64,000 nt of DNA from an uncultured Alistipes sp. (GCA_938014215.1 CALLRW010000022.1:54100-118099); one strand, 5' to 3'; shown: positions 51,610 to 60,659, counted from the first letter of the stretch. Notes: generated from the sequence alone by a model not told the origin. Program-made: numbers and translations.

Positions 51610-52365
51610 CTACTCCATGGGGCGGATGCGGACCTCCGTGAGGTCGCCCACCTCGCGGACCAGACGATCCAGATCGGTCTTTTCCTCCACTTCACCGTAG
51701 TGGTAGGGGTAGAGGATCACCGGCTGGAGGATCTTCACCGTCTCGACGGCCTGATCCACCGTCATCGTATAGGGCTGGTTCACCGGCAGGAAGGTGATGT
51801 CGATATCCTTGAGCCGCTTGACGTCCGGATTCAGCTCCGTATCGCCCGCGATGTAGATGCGCGTGCCGCCGATGGTCAGCACGTAGCCGCAGTCCTCACG
51901 CTCGCGCGGGTGGAACTGCAGGTGGCCCGGTGTGACGTTGTAGGCCGGCGTCGCCTCGATCTTCACATAGTCGCGCGGCGTGGCGACGCTCCCGGGACGC
52001 ATCGTGTAGCAGTTCATCTCGAAGGCCTCGGCCGAGGTGCGGTCGCAGACGATCTCCGTATCGGGGGTCAGCAGCCGCTCGACGGCCGCCACATCCAGAT
52101 GGTCGTGGTGCGAGTGGGTGATCAGCACCACGTCGGCCTTCGGCAGCGAGGCGTATTCGGCATATTCGCTGACGGGATCCACGTAGATCCACTTTCCGCC
52201 GACGCCGATAGCCAGTGAGGCATGTTTGAAAAAGGTGATTGTAAATTCGCTCCCGTCGCGGGCCGTGATCGTATCCGACGGGTATTCGACGGCCTTCGTC
52301 CGGCCGCAACCGAAGAATGTAAGCAATGACATAAGTATGATCTCGATTATCAGGTGTCTTCGCAT
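51610..52365 (-). CDS. Metallo-beta-lactamase-fold lipoprotein (UlaG-like)
   Basis: A 251-residue hydrolase-like lipoprotein. The N-terminus has a lipobox (LLTFFGC), so it is anchored in the envelope. The metal motif is THSHHDHLD near residue 85, then a late HLQFHPREREDCGYVL and YIAGDTELNPDV. It is of the Lactamase_B_2 type (UlaG/YycJ-like), a family with varied substrates. The envelope location makes a nucleotide or lactone substrate from outside possible. Transcribed alone from its own promoter. Confidence 0.85.
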   Translation of the reverse strand: MRRHLIIEIILMSLLTFFGCGRTKAVEYPSDTITARDGSEFTITFFKHASLAIGVGGKWIYVDPVSEYAEYASLPKADVVLITHSHHDHLDVAAVERLLTPDTEIVCDRTSAEAFEMNCYTMRPGSVATPRDYVKIEATPAYNVTPGHLQFHPREREDCGYVLTIGGTRIYIAGDTELNPDVKRLKDIDITFLPVNQPYTMTVDQAVETVKILQPVILYPYHYGEVEEKTDLDRLVREVGDLTEVRIRPME

Positions 52366-52388
52366 TTTGAGAGGTCGCTTGATGGAAT

Positions 52389-52420
52389 AAAGATACGATT
52401 TTGGGACGAATTGTCCAAAT
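52389..52420 (-). promoter_or_regulatory. Promoter of the MBL lipoprotein, TTTG-N20-TATCTTTA
   Basis: Minus-strand TTTG 52420-52417, then 20 bases, then TATCTTTA 52396-52389, one mismatch in the -7. Confidence 0.65.
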
Positions 52421-52446
52421 TATCCGATCGTTCGTAAAAAAAATTG

Positions 52447-52454
52447 TACCTTTG
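52447..52454 (+). promoter_or_regulatory. Promoter -7 box of the unknown lipoprotein gene
   Basis: TACCTTTG, a perfect -7 box; the -33 is poor. The leader to ATG 52542 is about 85 bases. Confidence 0.5.
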
Positions 52455-52541
52455 AAGCGGAGAACGATTTTTTCCGACTCCGCCGTGCAGTAATTCCCGC
52501 CCGGCACCGTTTACAGGAAAAATTAACCGAACAAACATCGC

Positions 52542-53504
52542 ATGAATAAAATTTTAGCTACGCTGATGCTCGCGGCCCTTGCGCTTTCGAGCTGTATCAA
52601 GGAGGATGACTCCTACAAGGATCTGCTGCCCGTTCAGCCCGGTCAGTATATCTATACGTACGTAACGACGCAGGACCGTGTCGCCATGCAGGCCGCCAAT
52701 GTCGGCATGCGGGTGGCCGTGCTGGCCGCCGAGGTCGCCAAGCAGCGCGCCGACGGCGATCAGGACGTCAATGTCTCGAACGTCACCTACTACAGCCAGA
52801 AGATCCTCGGGCGGCTCTTCAACGCCGGTGCCAAGATCGAGGAGGTTGAGGAGGGCTACAAGCTGACCTTTGACAAGAATTACCAGATGCCCGACTACTT
52901 CTATGCCGCGGGTTCGGTGCTGGTGCGCACCAACGGTTCGCCCGAACTGCTCGACGGCGTGACGTGGCAGGTCGAAATGCAGCCCGACTTCAAGCTCTAC
53001 AGCTACTCCTCCTACGGAGGTGCCGAGTCGCAGGTGAACATGCTCGGCGGAACGACCACCCTGACGGGCAATGCCGACGGTTCGTACACCATCCGCATCT
53101 CGAACATCGCCTCGTCGGTCGAGGGCAACGAGTGGGGTGCCTCCGACTGGTCGTCGTCAGCCGAGGGCTTCACGGTGCGTCCCGATGACGAGAATGTCAC
53201 GCTGGCCTACTCCTCCTGCACGGGAAAGGCCTTCAAGGTGGAAGGTTCGGCTTCGGGCACCTCGATCTACGGCAACATCAACGGCACGGCTCCGCTGCGG
53301 ATGTCCTACAACGTGACCGACGGCCTCTATATCGGTGCCCAAATCGTCAGCGGCACTCAGGTATGCAAATTCACCTCGCCGCTCGATTACGACACTTCGG
53401 CCTATCCCGCTCCGGACGTGCGGGTGGTCTATTCGTTCGACTCCTCCAGCCGCCGCTACTCCTACAAGATCTACTACAACGGTTACGTCTATCCGCGGGA
53501 GTAG
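52542..53504 (+). CDS. Lipoprotein of unknown function
   Basis: A 320-residue predicted lipoprotein. The signal peptide ends in a lipobox LSSC at 15-18, followed by acidic residues (IKEDDSYKD), which may favour surface export in Bacteroidetes. The mature part is rich in Ser, Tyr, Gly and Asp with alternating beta-type patterns, ending in SSRRYSYKIYYNGYVY. I do not recognise the family. It is alone between the MBL gene and gltB. Confidence 0.8.
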   Translation: MNKILATLMLAALALSSCIKEDDSYKDLLPVQPGQYIYTYVTTQDRVAMQAANVGMRVAVLAAEVAKQRADGDQDVNVSNVTYYSQKILGRLFNAGAKIEEVEEGYKLTFDKNYQMPDYFYAAGSVLVRTNGSPELLDGVTWQVEMQPDFKLYSYSSYGGAESQVNMLGGTTTLTGNADGSYTIRISNIASSVEGNEWGASDWSSSAEGFTVRPDDENVTLAYSSCTGKAFKVEGSASGTSIYGNINGTAPLRMSYNVTDGLYIGAQIVSGTQVCKFTSPLDYDTSAYPAPDVRVVYSFDSSSRRYSYKIYYNGYVYPRE

Positions 53505-53574
53505 GGGATAGCAGCCGGAAGGTCCGAAGGGAGCCCGGGGGGGCGAATGAGCGTCATTTTCCGGGGAAAGGAGG

Positions 53575-53677
53575 GATCCCTGAGAACGGAAAGGGGGTGA
53601 TCCCTGAGAAATCTCTGAGAACGGAAAGGGACGATCTCTGAAAACGGAGAGGGGTGATCCCTGAAAACCGATCCCCG
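53575..53677. repeat. 23-24-base tandem repeats after the unknown lipoprotein gene
   Basis: Units beginning GATCCCTGAGAACGGAAAGG start at 53575, 53599, 53633 and 53656; the second carries a 10-base internal duplication. Confidence 0.8.
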
Positions 53678-53701
53678 AAGGACAAACCGGAGGCCCATCA
53701 C

Positions 53702-53742
53702 AAAAAAATGCTGCAACCTTTGCGGGTTGCAGCATTTTTTTT
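53702..53742. terminator. Bidirectional terminator between the lipoprotein gene and gltB
   Basis: A perfect 17-base-pair stem (53702-53718 with 53725-53741), A7 on one side and T8 on the other. It serves both convergent genes. Confidence 0.92.
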
Positions 53743-53772
53743 GCCGGTCGGAGATGTGGCGAAACGTCGGAA

Positions 53773-56700
53773 TCAGTGCTTGTGCTGCTGTTCGAGATAG
53801 CGCTTGTACTCGACCGGCGTCACCTTGATGAACTGCCGCACGCTGCTCTCCCACGACTCGAGCAGCCGCCGTCCCAGGGCGCTGCCCGTGTGGCGGACGT
53901 GGGTGGAGATCAACTCGCGCAGTTCGTCGCGGTCGGCCGTACGCTCCAGCAGCGTCAGTTCGATCATCTCCATGTTGCAGTAGTAGTCGAAGTCGCCGCG
54001 CGGGTTCCAGACGTAGGCGATGCCGCCGCTCATGCCCGCGGCAAAGTTGCGGCCCGTGCGTCCGAGGATCACGACGCGCCCGCCGGTCATGTATTCGCAA
54101 CCGTGGTCGCCGACCCCCTCGACGACGGCCGTCGCACCGCTGTTGCGCACGCAGAAGCGTTCGCCCACGCGGCCGTTGATGTAGGCTTCGCCTCCGGTGG
54201 CGCCGTAGAGCAGCGTGTTGCCCGCAATGACGTTCCCCTCGGCCGGGAAACGGCTCCCGGCGGGCGGTACCACCACCAGCCGGCCGCCCGAAAGCCCCTT
54301 GCCCAGATAGTCGTTGGCGTCGCCCTCGAGGCGGAACGTGACACCCGGACAGAGGAAGGCCCCGAAACTCTGCCCCGCACTGCCGCGGAAGGTCACCGTG
54401 AGCGAACCGGCCGTCAGCCCGCGGCTGCCGCAGCGGCGCGTGATGTGCCCGCTGAGCATCGCCCCGACGCTGCGGTCCGTATTGGCGATGGGCAGGATCT
54501 CGGAGAGGGTGATCCACTCTTCGGCCGCCCGGTCGGCCAGCGGCAGCAGCCGGTGGTCGATCACTTTGGCCAGGGCATGCTCCTGCTCGCGGACGTGGCG
54601 GATCTCCGCCTCGCCTTCCGGCCGGAAGAGCAGCCGCCGCAGATCGATCCCTTCACCCGGCGCGCCGGCCTCGACCGGCCGTTGGCGCAGCAGGTCGCAG
54701 CGCCCGATCAGCTCGTCGAGCCGGGCGTAGCCCATCGAGGCCATCCGCTGCCGGAGGTCTTCGGCCAGCAGCCGGAAGTAGGTGATCAGGTGTTCGGGCT
54801 TTCCGGTGAAGCGTTCACGCAGGGCCGGATCCTGCGTGGCAACCCCCATCGGGCAGGTATTCGTGTGGCACTTGCGGATCATCCGGCACCCCAGCACCAC
54901 GAGGGCCGCCGTGCCGAATCCATACTCCTCGGCGCCGAGCAGGGCGCTCACCAGCACGTCGTGGGCACACTTCAGCTGCCCGTCGGCCTGCAGCCGCACA
55001 CGACCCCGCAGACGGTTGCCCACGAGTGTCTGCTGGATTTCGGCCAGCCCGATCTCCACCGGCACGCCGGCATACTTCATCGAGTCGGCCGGGCTGGCAC
55101 CCGTACCGCCGTCAGCACCGCTGATGAGGATCTTGTCGGCCTTGGCCTTCGTGACGCCCGCCGCGATGGTCCCCACGCCGCTCTCGGCTACGAGCTTCAC
55201 GCTGATCAACGCCTCGGGGTTGATGTTCTTCAGGTCGAAGATCAGCTGGGCCAGATCCTCGATCGAGTAGATGTCGTGGTGGGGCGGGGGAGAGATCAGC
55301 GTGATGCCCGGGATCGAGTGGCGCGTGCGGGCGATCATCTCGTCGACCTTGAAGCCGGGGAGCTGTCCGCCCTCACCGGGCTTGGCCCCTTGTGCCACCT
55401 TGATCTGGATCTCGTCGGCGTGGACCAGGTATTCGGCATCGACGCCGAAGCGGCCCGAAGCCACCTGCTTCACCGCACTGCGCAGCGACGTGCCGTCCGC
55501 CAGCGGCGTGTTGCGGGCCGGATCCTCGCCCCCTTCGCCCGTATTGCTCTGGCCGCCGATGCGGTTCATCGCCGCGGCGATCGTCTCGTGGACCTCCTTG
55601 CTGATGGCGCCGAACGACATCGCCTCGACCACGAAGCGGTGCATGATCTCCTCGGCCGGTTCGACCTCCTCGAGCGGGATTGGCCGGCGGTCGCTGACGA
55701 TCTCCAGCAGGTCGCGCAGGAAACGCGGCCGCTCGCGGTGTTCGGCCTGGCGCGTGAAGGCCTCGAAATCCGATGCCGAGCCCGTGCGGGCCGCCTGCTG
55801 CAGCGAGAGCACCGTCGCGGGGTTCCAGCCGTGGAACTCGCCGTCGCGGCGGTAGGCGTAGCGTCCCAGATTCTCGAGCGGCGCCGTGGCGGCCCCCGGA
55901 GCAAAGCCCCGGTCGTGCATCGCCGTGGCCTGACGCGCCACCTCGTCGATGCCGATGCCGCCGATCGTCGAGATGCCGCCCCCCATGTAGCGTGTGAGCA
56001 GCTCCTCGCCGATGCCCAGCGGTTCGAAGAGCGCCGCACCGCGGTAGCTGCGGATCGTCGAGATGCCCATCTTCGACATGATCTTCAGCATCCCCTTGTC
56101 CACGGCCCGGATGTAGTGGCGTTCGGCCCCCTCGTAATCGAGCTGGAGCTGGCCCGCCGCGGTGAGCTGCTTGAGGATTGCGAAGGCCATGTAGGGGTTG
56201 ACGCCGCTGGCGCCGTAACCCATCAGCAGCGCCACGTGCATCGTTTCGCACACCTCGCCGCTCTCGACGATCACGGCGATCTGCGACCGCTTGCGGCGCC
56301 CGATCAGGTAGTGGTGCACGGCCGACATGGCCAGCAGCGAGGGGATGGCCGCCTGGCGTTCGTCGACGCCGCGGTCGCTCAGGATCACGTAGTTGTAGCC
56401 CTCGTCGACGGCCCGTTCGGCCGCCTGGCACAGGGCGTCGAGCACCTCTTCGAGCGCCCGGCCGTCACCCCCGACGGGAAAGAGCATCCGCAGCGTGATG
56501 GTCCGGAAACCCTTGTATTCGAGGTTGCGCAGGATGTCCAGATCGCGGTCCGAGATGATCGGTGAGGCCATCATCACCACCTTGCACAGTTCGGGCGAGG
56601 GCTTCAGAATGTTCTTGCGCACGGCGCCGATGTAGCTCGTCAGCGACATGACCAGCTCCTCGCGGATCGAGTCCATCGGCGGGTTGGTCACCTGGGCGAA

Positions 56701-58248
56701 CTGCTGCCGGAAGTAGTTGAAGAAGCGCTGCGGCTTCTCGGAGAGGACCGCCAGCGGCGTGTCGTCGCCCATCGAGACGGTCGGGCCCGCCGACTGCAGG
56801 GCCATTGGCTTCAGGATGCGGTCGATCTCCTCGCGGTCGTAGCCGAAGGCCCGCAGCGACTCCTCGTAGTGGGGCACCTCGTGGGTCACGCGGCGACCGC
56901 TGGTGATATGTTGCAGGATGATGCGGTTGTCGTGCAGCCACTCGTCGTAGGGGTGTTCGGCGGCCAGCTGGCGCTTGATCTCCTCGTCGAAGAGGATCTC
57001 GCCCCGCTCGGTGTCGACCATGACGATCTTGCCCGGTTCGAGCCGTCCCTTCGATTCGATCTCCTCGGCCGGGAGCTCCAGCGCGCCGGTCTCCGAGGCG
57101 ATGACCATCAGTCCGTCGCGCGTGACCAGATAGCGGGCCGGACGCAGGCCGTTGCGGTCGAGCATGCCGCCGGCATAGCGGCCGTCGGAGAAGATGATCG
57201 CCGCCGGGCCGTCCCACGGCGCCATGAAGATCGAGTGGTATTCGTAGAAGCTCTTGAGCTTTTTCGAGAGGGGGTTCTTCTCGTTGAAGCTCTCCGGAAC
57301 GAGCATCGCCAGGGCGTGCGGCAGCGACATCCCGCCCCGCAGGAAGAACTCCAGCGCGTTGTCGAACGAGGCGCTGTCGCTCATCCCGGGCTGGATGATC
57401 GGGCCGAGTCCCCCTTCGGTGTGGCCGGCGAACTCGGGGTGGAGCACCGCCTCGCGCGTCCCCATCCAGAGACGGTTGCCGCGGATGGTGTTGATCTCGC
57501 CGTTGTGGCCGATCAGCCGGAAGGGCTGGGCCAGGCTCCACGTCGGGAAGGTGTTGGTCGAGAAGCGCGAGTGGACCAGCGCGATGGCGCTCGAAAAGTA
57601 GGGGCTCTGCAGATCGGTGAAGTAGTGGCGCAACTGCCGCGAGGAGAGCATACCCTTGTAGACGATCGTGCGCGTCGAGAGGCTCACGATGTAGCAGCTC
57701 CGCTTGTCGCGGATCGTGGACTCGGCGATCCGCCGCTCGAGGCGTTTGCGTACGACGTAGAGCAGCTCCTCGAGGCGCTGGCGGTCGTCGCAGCCCACGA
57801 TGAAGAGCTGGCGGATGTCGGGTTCGGTTGCGGCGGCATCCTCCCCGAGGATCGAGCTGTCGACCGGGACGCGGCGCGTGGCCATCAGCTGCAGCCCCTG
57901 CTCCTCGATCGACTCCGTGGCCAGCCGCATGAACTGCCGCTGATCCTCCTCGTCGCGCGGCAGGAAGACCATCCCCACGCCGTAGCGCCCCTTCTCGGGG
58001 ACGGGAATGCCGTTCAGCAGGATGAATTCGTGCGGGATCTGCACCAGAATGCCGGCACCGTCTCCGCTCTTGTTGTCCGAACCCTCGGCTCCGCGGTGGG
58101 CCATGTGCTCCAGCACGCAGAGTCCCTGGTCGACGACCGAATGGTATTTGTTTCCGTTGATGTTGACGACGAGTCCGACCCCGCAGGCGTCATGCTCGTG
58201 CTCCGGGCGGTAGAGTCCACCGTCCGGCATGGCATACGTTTTTTTCAT
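53773..58248 (-). CDS. gltB: Glutamate synthase large subunit GltB
   Basis: Makes two glutamates from glutamine and 2-oxoglutarate, 1491 residues. Cys22 (HDACGVGLV) is the glutaminase nucleophile after removal of a 21-residue propeptide. The amidotransferase domain is followed by the central domain, then the FMN-binding synthase domain (GAKPGEGGQLPG, GADGGTGASP). The 3Fe-4S cysteines are in CRMIRKCHTNTCPMGV. The C-terminal GxGxG domain ends the protein. The small subunit GltD is not adjacent on either side, although the two are usually paired. Confidence 0.96.
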   Translation of the reverse strand: MKKTYAMPDGGLYRPEHEHDACGVGLVVNINGNKYHSVVDQGLCVLEHMAHRGAEGSDNKSGDGAGILVQIPHEFILLNGIPVPEKGRYGVGMVFLPRDEEDQRQFMRLATESIEEQGLQLMATRRVPVDSSILGEDAAATEPDIRQLFIVGCDDRQRLEELLYVVRKRLERRIAESTIRDKRSCYIVSLSTRTIVYKGMLSSRQLRHYFTDLQSPYFSSAIALVHSRFSTNTFPTWSLAQPFRLIGHNGEINTIRGNRLWMGTREAVLHPEFAGHTEGGLGPIIQPGMSDSASFDNALEFFLRGGMSLPHALAMLVPESFNEKNPLSKKLKSFYEYHSIFMAPWDGPAAIIFSDGRYAGGMLDRNGLRPARYLVTRDGLMVIASETGALELPAEEIESKGRLEPGKIVMVDTERGEILFDEEIKRQLAAEHPYDEWLHDNRIILQHITSGRRVTHEVPHYEESLRAFGYDREEIDRILKPMALQSAGPTVSMGDDTPLAVLSEKPQRFFNYFRQQFAQVTNPPMDSIREELVMSLTSYIGAVRKNILKPSPELCKVVMMASPIISDRDLDILRNLEYKGFRTITLRMLFPVGGDGRALEEVLDALCQAAERAVDEGYNYVILSDRGVDERQAAIPSLLAMSAVHHYLIGRRKRSQIAVIVESGEVCETMHVALLMGYGASGVNPYMAFAILKQLTAAGQLQLDYEGAERHYIRAVDKGMLKIMSKMGISTIRSYRGAALFEPLGIGEELLTRYMGGGISTIGGIGIDEVARQATAMHDRGFAPGAATAPLENLGRYAYRRDGEFHGWNPATVLSLQQAARTGSASDFEAFTRQAEHRERPRFLRDLLEIVSDRRPIPLEEVEPAEEIMHRFVVEAMSFGAISKEVHETIAAAMNRIGGQSNTGEGGEDPARNTPLADGTSLRSAVKQVASGRFGVDAEYLVHADEIQIKVAQGAKPGEGGQLPGFKVDEMIARTRHSIPGITLISPPPHHDIYSIEDLAQLIFDLKNINPEALISVKLVAESGVGTIAAGVTKAKADKILISGADGGTGASPADSMKYAGVPVEIGLAEIQQTLVGNRLRGRVRLQADGQLKCAHDVLVSALLGAEEYGFGTAALVVLGCRMIRKCHTNTCPMGVATQDPALRERFTGKPEHLITYFRLLAEDLRQRMASMGYARLDELIGRCDLLRQRPVEAGAPGEGIDLRRLLFRPEGEAEIRHVREQEHALAKVIDHRLLPLADRAAEEWITLSEILPIANTDRSVGAMLSGHITRRCGSRGLTAGSLTVTFRGSAGQSFGAFLCPGVTFRLEGDANDYLGKGLSGGRLVVVPPAGSRFPAEGNVIAGNTLLYGATGGEAYINGRVGERFCVRNSGATAVVEGVGDHGCEYMTGGRVVILGRTGRNFAAGMSGGIAYVWNPRGDFDYYCNMEMIELTLLERTADRDELRELISTHVRHTGSALGRRLLESWESSVRQFIKVTPVEYKRYLEQQHKH

Positions 58249-58274
58249 AGGATTACCTCACTGACTAACCTCTA

Positions 58275-58306
58275 CAAAGGTAACGCCTTTTGAAAAAAGA
58301 TCCAAT
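58275..58306 (-). promoter_or_regulatory. gltB promoter, ATTG-N20-TACCTTTG
   Basis: Minus-strand TACCTTTG (58282-58275) is a perfect -7 box; ATTG (58306-58303) is 20 bases upstream. Leader about 22 bases. Confidence 0.7.
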
Positions 58307-58370
58307 ATCGGGATTCGATTTTTGAAATTATTTTAAGATTGCGGCGCCGCTCCCGGCCCTCCGCTTTGTC

Positions 58371-58510
58371 GGTTTGCCGGCCCGGTGACCTCCTGCTTTG
58401 GTGGCCTCCCTGCCGGTTTGCCGGGCTGGTGATCTCCTGCTTTGGTGGCCTCCCTGCCGGTTTGCCGGGCCGGTGATCTCCTGCTTCGGAGGCCTCCCTG
58501 CCGGTTTGCG
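58371..58510. repeat. Exact-period 44-base tandem repeat downstream of the MFS gene
   Basis: GGTTTGCCGG starts at 58371, 58415, 58459 and (partial) 58503, a constant 44-base step. The copies differ at only a few bases (CCCGG/GGCTGG, CTTTGG/CTTCGG). It fills most of the 316-base gap between gltB and the MFS stop; nothing else is seen there. Confidence 0.92.
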
Positions 58511-58564
58511 GACCCTCGTGAGCCCTTATTTTTTTTCCCCCCCCCTCCTGCGGAGATCCTGGAA

Positions 58565-59785
58565 TCACCGTTTCGGTGCCTTTTCGCGTCGGTCGAGGCG
58601 CAGCACCGACGGCAGGCAGAATCCGATGCCGCCGAGCAGGCAGATGAGCGATCCGGAGAGGACGAAGGTTGTCGTCAGCCCGACGCGTTCGGCCAGGAAT
58701 CCCGTGCTGAGCAGCCCGAGCGCCGAGGGCAACAGTCCGAAACTGCGGTAGAGCGAGAGCACGCGTCCGAGCATTCCCGCCTCGATGCGGGTCTGGAGCA
58801 CGGCGACGAACGAGGCGTTGAAGACGCTGCTTGAGACGCCGGCGGCGGTCGTCAGCGCCGCAAACCAGCCGAAGGCCGACGGCGGCAGCACGCCCGAGAG
58901 GAGAAACGACAGCCCGACGACGATGTACATCAGATTGATCAGCACGATGCGGTTGATCGGGTAGTTGTGGGCCCCCATGATGGCGCCGCCGGCCAGAGCC
59001 CCGGCCCCCCAGATGATCTCCACGAAGCTCATCTCCCACGTGCCGCCGCCGAAGTGGTTGAGCGTCATCAGCGGGAAGAGCACCCCGACGGGCATGATCA
59101 GGAACCACACGGCAATGGCCAGCGCAAAGAACCAGCCGAGTCCCGGTTGGGAGTGCATGGCCGCAAAACCTTCGCGGAACTCCCGCCACAGATCGGGCCG
59201 GCGTTCGGGGCGTTCGGGGTTCGGGATGCGGACGAAGAGCAGCGTCGTGCAGGCGAATGCCGCCCCGAGGACATCGAGCAGCAGGATGTTGCCGATCGAG
59301 GTGAGCCCCAGCAGCAGGGCGCCCAGTGCCGGACCGGCGATATCCGACAGCGACGAGATCACCTGATTGACCCCGGCGATGCGGGTGAGCTGCGACTGCG
59401 GGGCCAGCAGCGGCACGGAGGCCTGCATGGCCGGGACGTGGAAGGCTGAGCCGACCGACCGGCAGGCCAGCAGCAGATAGACGTGCCACAGTTCGGCCCG
59501 CCCCGACCAGAAGAGCACGGCCAGCCCCAGCGTGCAGAGGGCGATGAAGCTGTCGGCGAGGATCATCGTGCGTTTGCGGTCCCAGCGGTCGATGTAGACC
59601 CCGACGAAGAGCCCCAGCACCGCCTGCGGCAGCATCCCGGCGATGGCCGACAGGGCCAGCACCTCGGCCGAACGCGTCTCGACGCTCATCCAGAAGATGA
59701 TGGCGTAGGCGACGATCGAACTGCTGAGGATCGAGACCAGCTGGCCGCTCCAGATGACGGCGAAGGTATGTTTCCAGCTCTGCAT
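58565..59785 (-). CDS. MFS exporter (DHA3 / MefA-like)
   Basis: A 406-residue transporter with 12 predicted helices. The N-terminal loop has YIDRWDRKRTMILAD, the MFS motif between helices 2 and 3. The overall pattern (SGQLVSILSSSIVAYAIIFW, then ISSLSDIAGPALGALL) fits the DHA3 type that includes macrolide exporters. The true substrate is unknown. The upstream region holds a 15-base repeat array. Confidence 0.85.
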   Translation of the reverse strand: MQSWKHTFAVIWSGQLVSILSSSIVAYAIIFWMSVETRSAEVLALSAIAGMLPQAVLGLFVGVYIDRWDRKRTMILADSFIALCTLGLAVLFWSGRAELWHVYLLLACRSVGSAFHVPAMQASVPLLAPQSQLTRIAGVNQVISSLSDIAGPALGALLLGLTSIGNILLLDVLGAAFACTTLLFVRIPNPERPERRPDLWREFREGFAAMHSQPGLGWFFALAIAVWFLIMPVGVLFPLMTLNHFGGGTWEMSFVEIIWGAGALAGGAIMGAHNYPINRIVLINLMYIVVGLSFLLSGVLPPSAFGWFAALTTAAGVSSSVFNASFVAVLQTRIEAGMLGRVLSLYRSFGLLPSALGLLSTGFLAERVGLTTTFVLSGSLICLLGGIGFCLPSVLRLDRREKAPKR

Positions 59786-59795
59786 GGTCTATGGA

Positions 59796-59870
59796 TGAAT
59801 GGTCTGTGGGCGAATGGTCGGTTGGTGAACGGTCTGTGGGTGAATAGTCTGTCGGGTGAACGGTCGATGG
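59796..59870. repeat. 15-base tandem array upstream of the MFS gene
   Basis: Units such as TGAATGGTCTGTGGG start at 59796, 59811, 59826, 59841 and 59857 (steps 15, 15, 15, 16). The array begins 11 bases from the MFS start codon, in its promoter/leader region. Confidence 0.85.
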
Positions 59871-59942
59871 CGGGGTATTGGCGGCCGGTGGACGGGTCTG
59901 TTGACGGGAATTGGGACGGGGCGGTTTCGGGGGGAGTCGTAT

Positions 59943-59978
59943 AAAAAACGGCGGGCACCCCGAGAGGGTGTCCGCCGT
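59943..59978 (-). terminator. Terminator after rplT
   Basis: A 13-base-pair stem (59948-59960 with 59966-59978, one G-T pair) followed on the minus strand by TTTTTT. Confidence 0.85.
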
Positions 59979-59999
59979 GCTGAACCCTCGTGAAAAGGG

Positions 60000-60344
60000 T
60001 TATTTAACTGCGTTAACTATTGCCTCGAATGCCTTCGGCTCGTTCATCGCCAGATCGGCCAGCACCTTGCGGTTCAGGACGATGCCCTTAGCGTTGAGTT
60101 TGCCGATGAATTGCGAATAGGTCATTCCCTGGGCGCGGACGGCAGCGTTGATACGCATGATCCACAGCGAACGGAATGTCCGCTTCTTGAGCTGACGGTG
60201 TGCATAGGCAAAGCACAATCCCTTCTCGACCGTGTTTTTCGCAACGGTCCATACGTTTCCCCTTGAACCAAAGTTACCCTTGGCAAGTTTCAAAACTTTC
60301 TTTCGACGTGCGCGAGACGCAACAGCGTTTACTGAACGTGGCAT
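60000..60344 (-). CDS. rplT: 50S ribosomal protein bL20
   Basis: Large-subunit assembly protein, 114 residues. MPRSVNAVASRARRKKVLKLAKG, FAYAHRQLKKR and LWIMRINAAVR are conserved. It follows rpmI by 120 bases, the usual rpmI-rplT order. The infC gene, usually first in this operon, is not present. Confidence 0.97.
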   Translation of the reverse strand: MPRSVNAVASRARRKKVLKLAKGNFGSRGNVWTVAKNTVEKGLCFAYAHRQLKKRTFRSLWIMRINAAVRAQGMTYSQFIGKLNAKGIVLNRKVLADLAMNEPKAFEAIVNAVK

Positions 60345-60464
60345 AATGTAAAGTTTTTTGGAGGACTGCCAGCGACACGGTTCTCCCGTGTTCTTCGGGG
60401 CTGGTTTGTCCCGGTTTGTGAATGTTTGTGCCCTTGCGGGCGGCTATCCGAATCGGCGGGTGGA

Positions 60465-60659
60465 TTACTTCACCAGCAGGTTCTTGATCTTGGCCTCGTC
60501 GGCCGCAGATACGGTACCCGAATAGCAGAGGTTCCGCTTCTGCTTCGTCGTCTTTTTGGTCAGGATGTGACTGTGATAAGCGTGTTTGCGCTTGATCTTT
60601 CCTGTGCCGGTGAAGGTAAAACGCTTCTTCGCAGCGGCATTGGTTTTCATTTTCGGCAT
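60465..60659 (-). CDS. rpmI: 50S ribosomal protein bL35
   Basis: Large-subunit protein, 64 residues. MPKMKTNAAAKKRF and AYHSHILTKKTTKQKRNL are the family signature. First gene of the rpmI-rplT pair, with its own promoter 35-65 bases upstream. Confidence 0.97.
   Translation of the reverse strand: MPKMKTNAAAKKRFTFTGTGKIKRKHAYHSHILTKKTTKQKRNLCYSGTVSAADEAKIKNLLVK

Noticed and set aside
58371..58510. CRISPR array from the 44-base repeats
   Set aside because: The repeats are contiguous with no unique spacers, and no cas genes are near.
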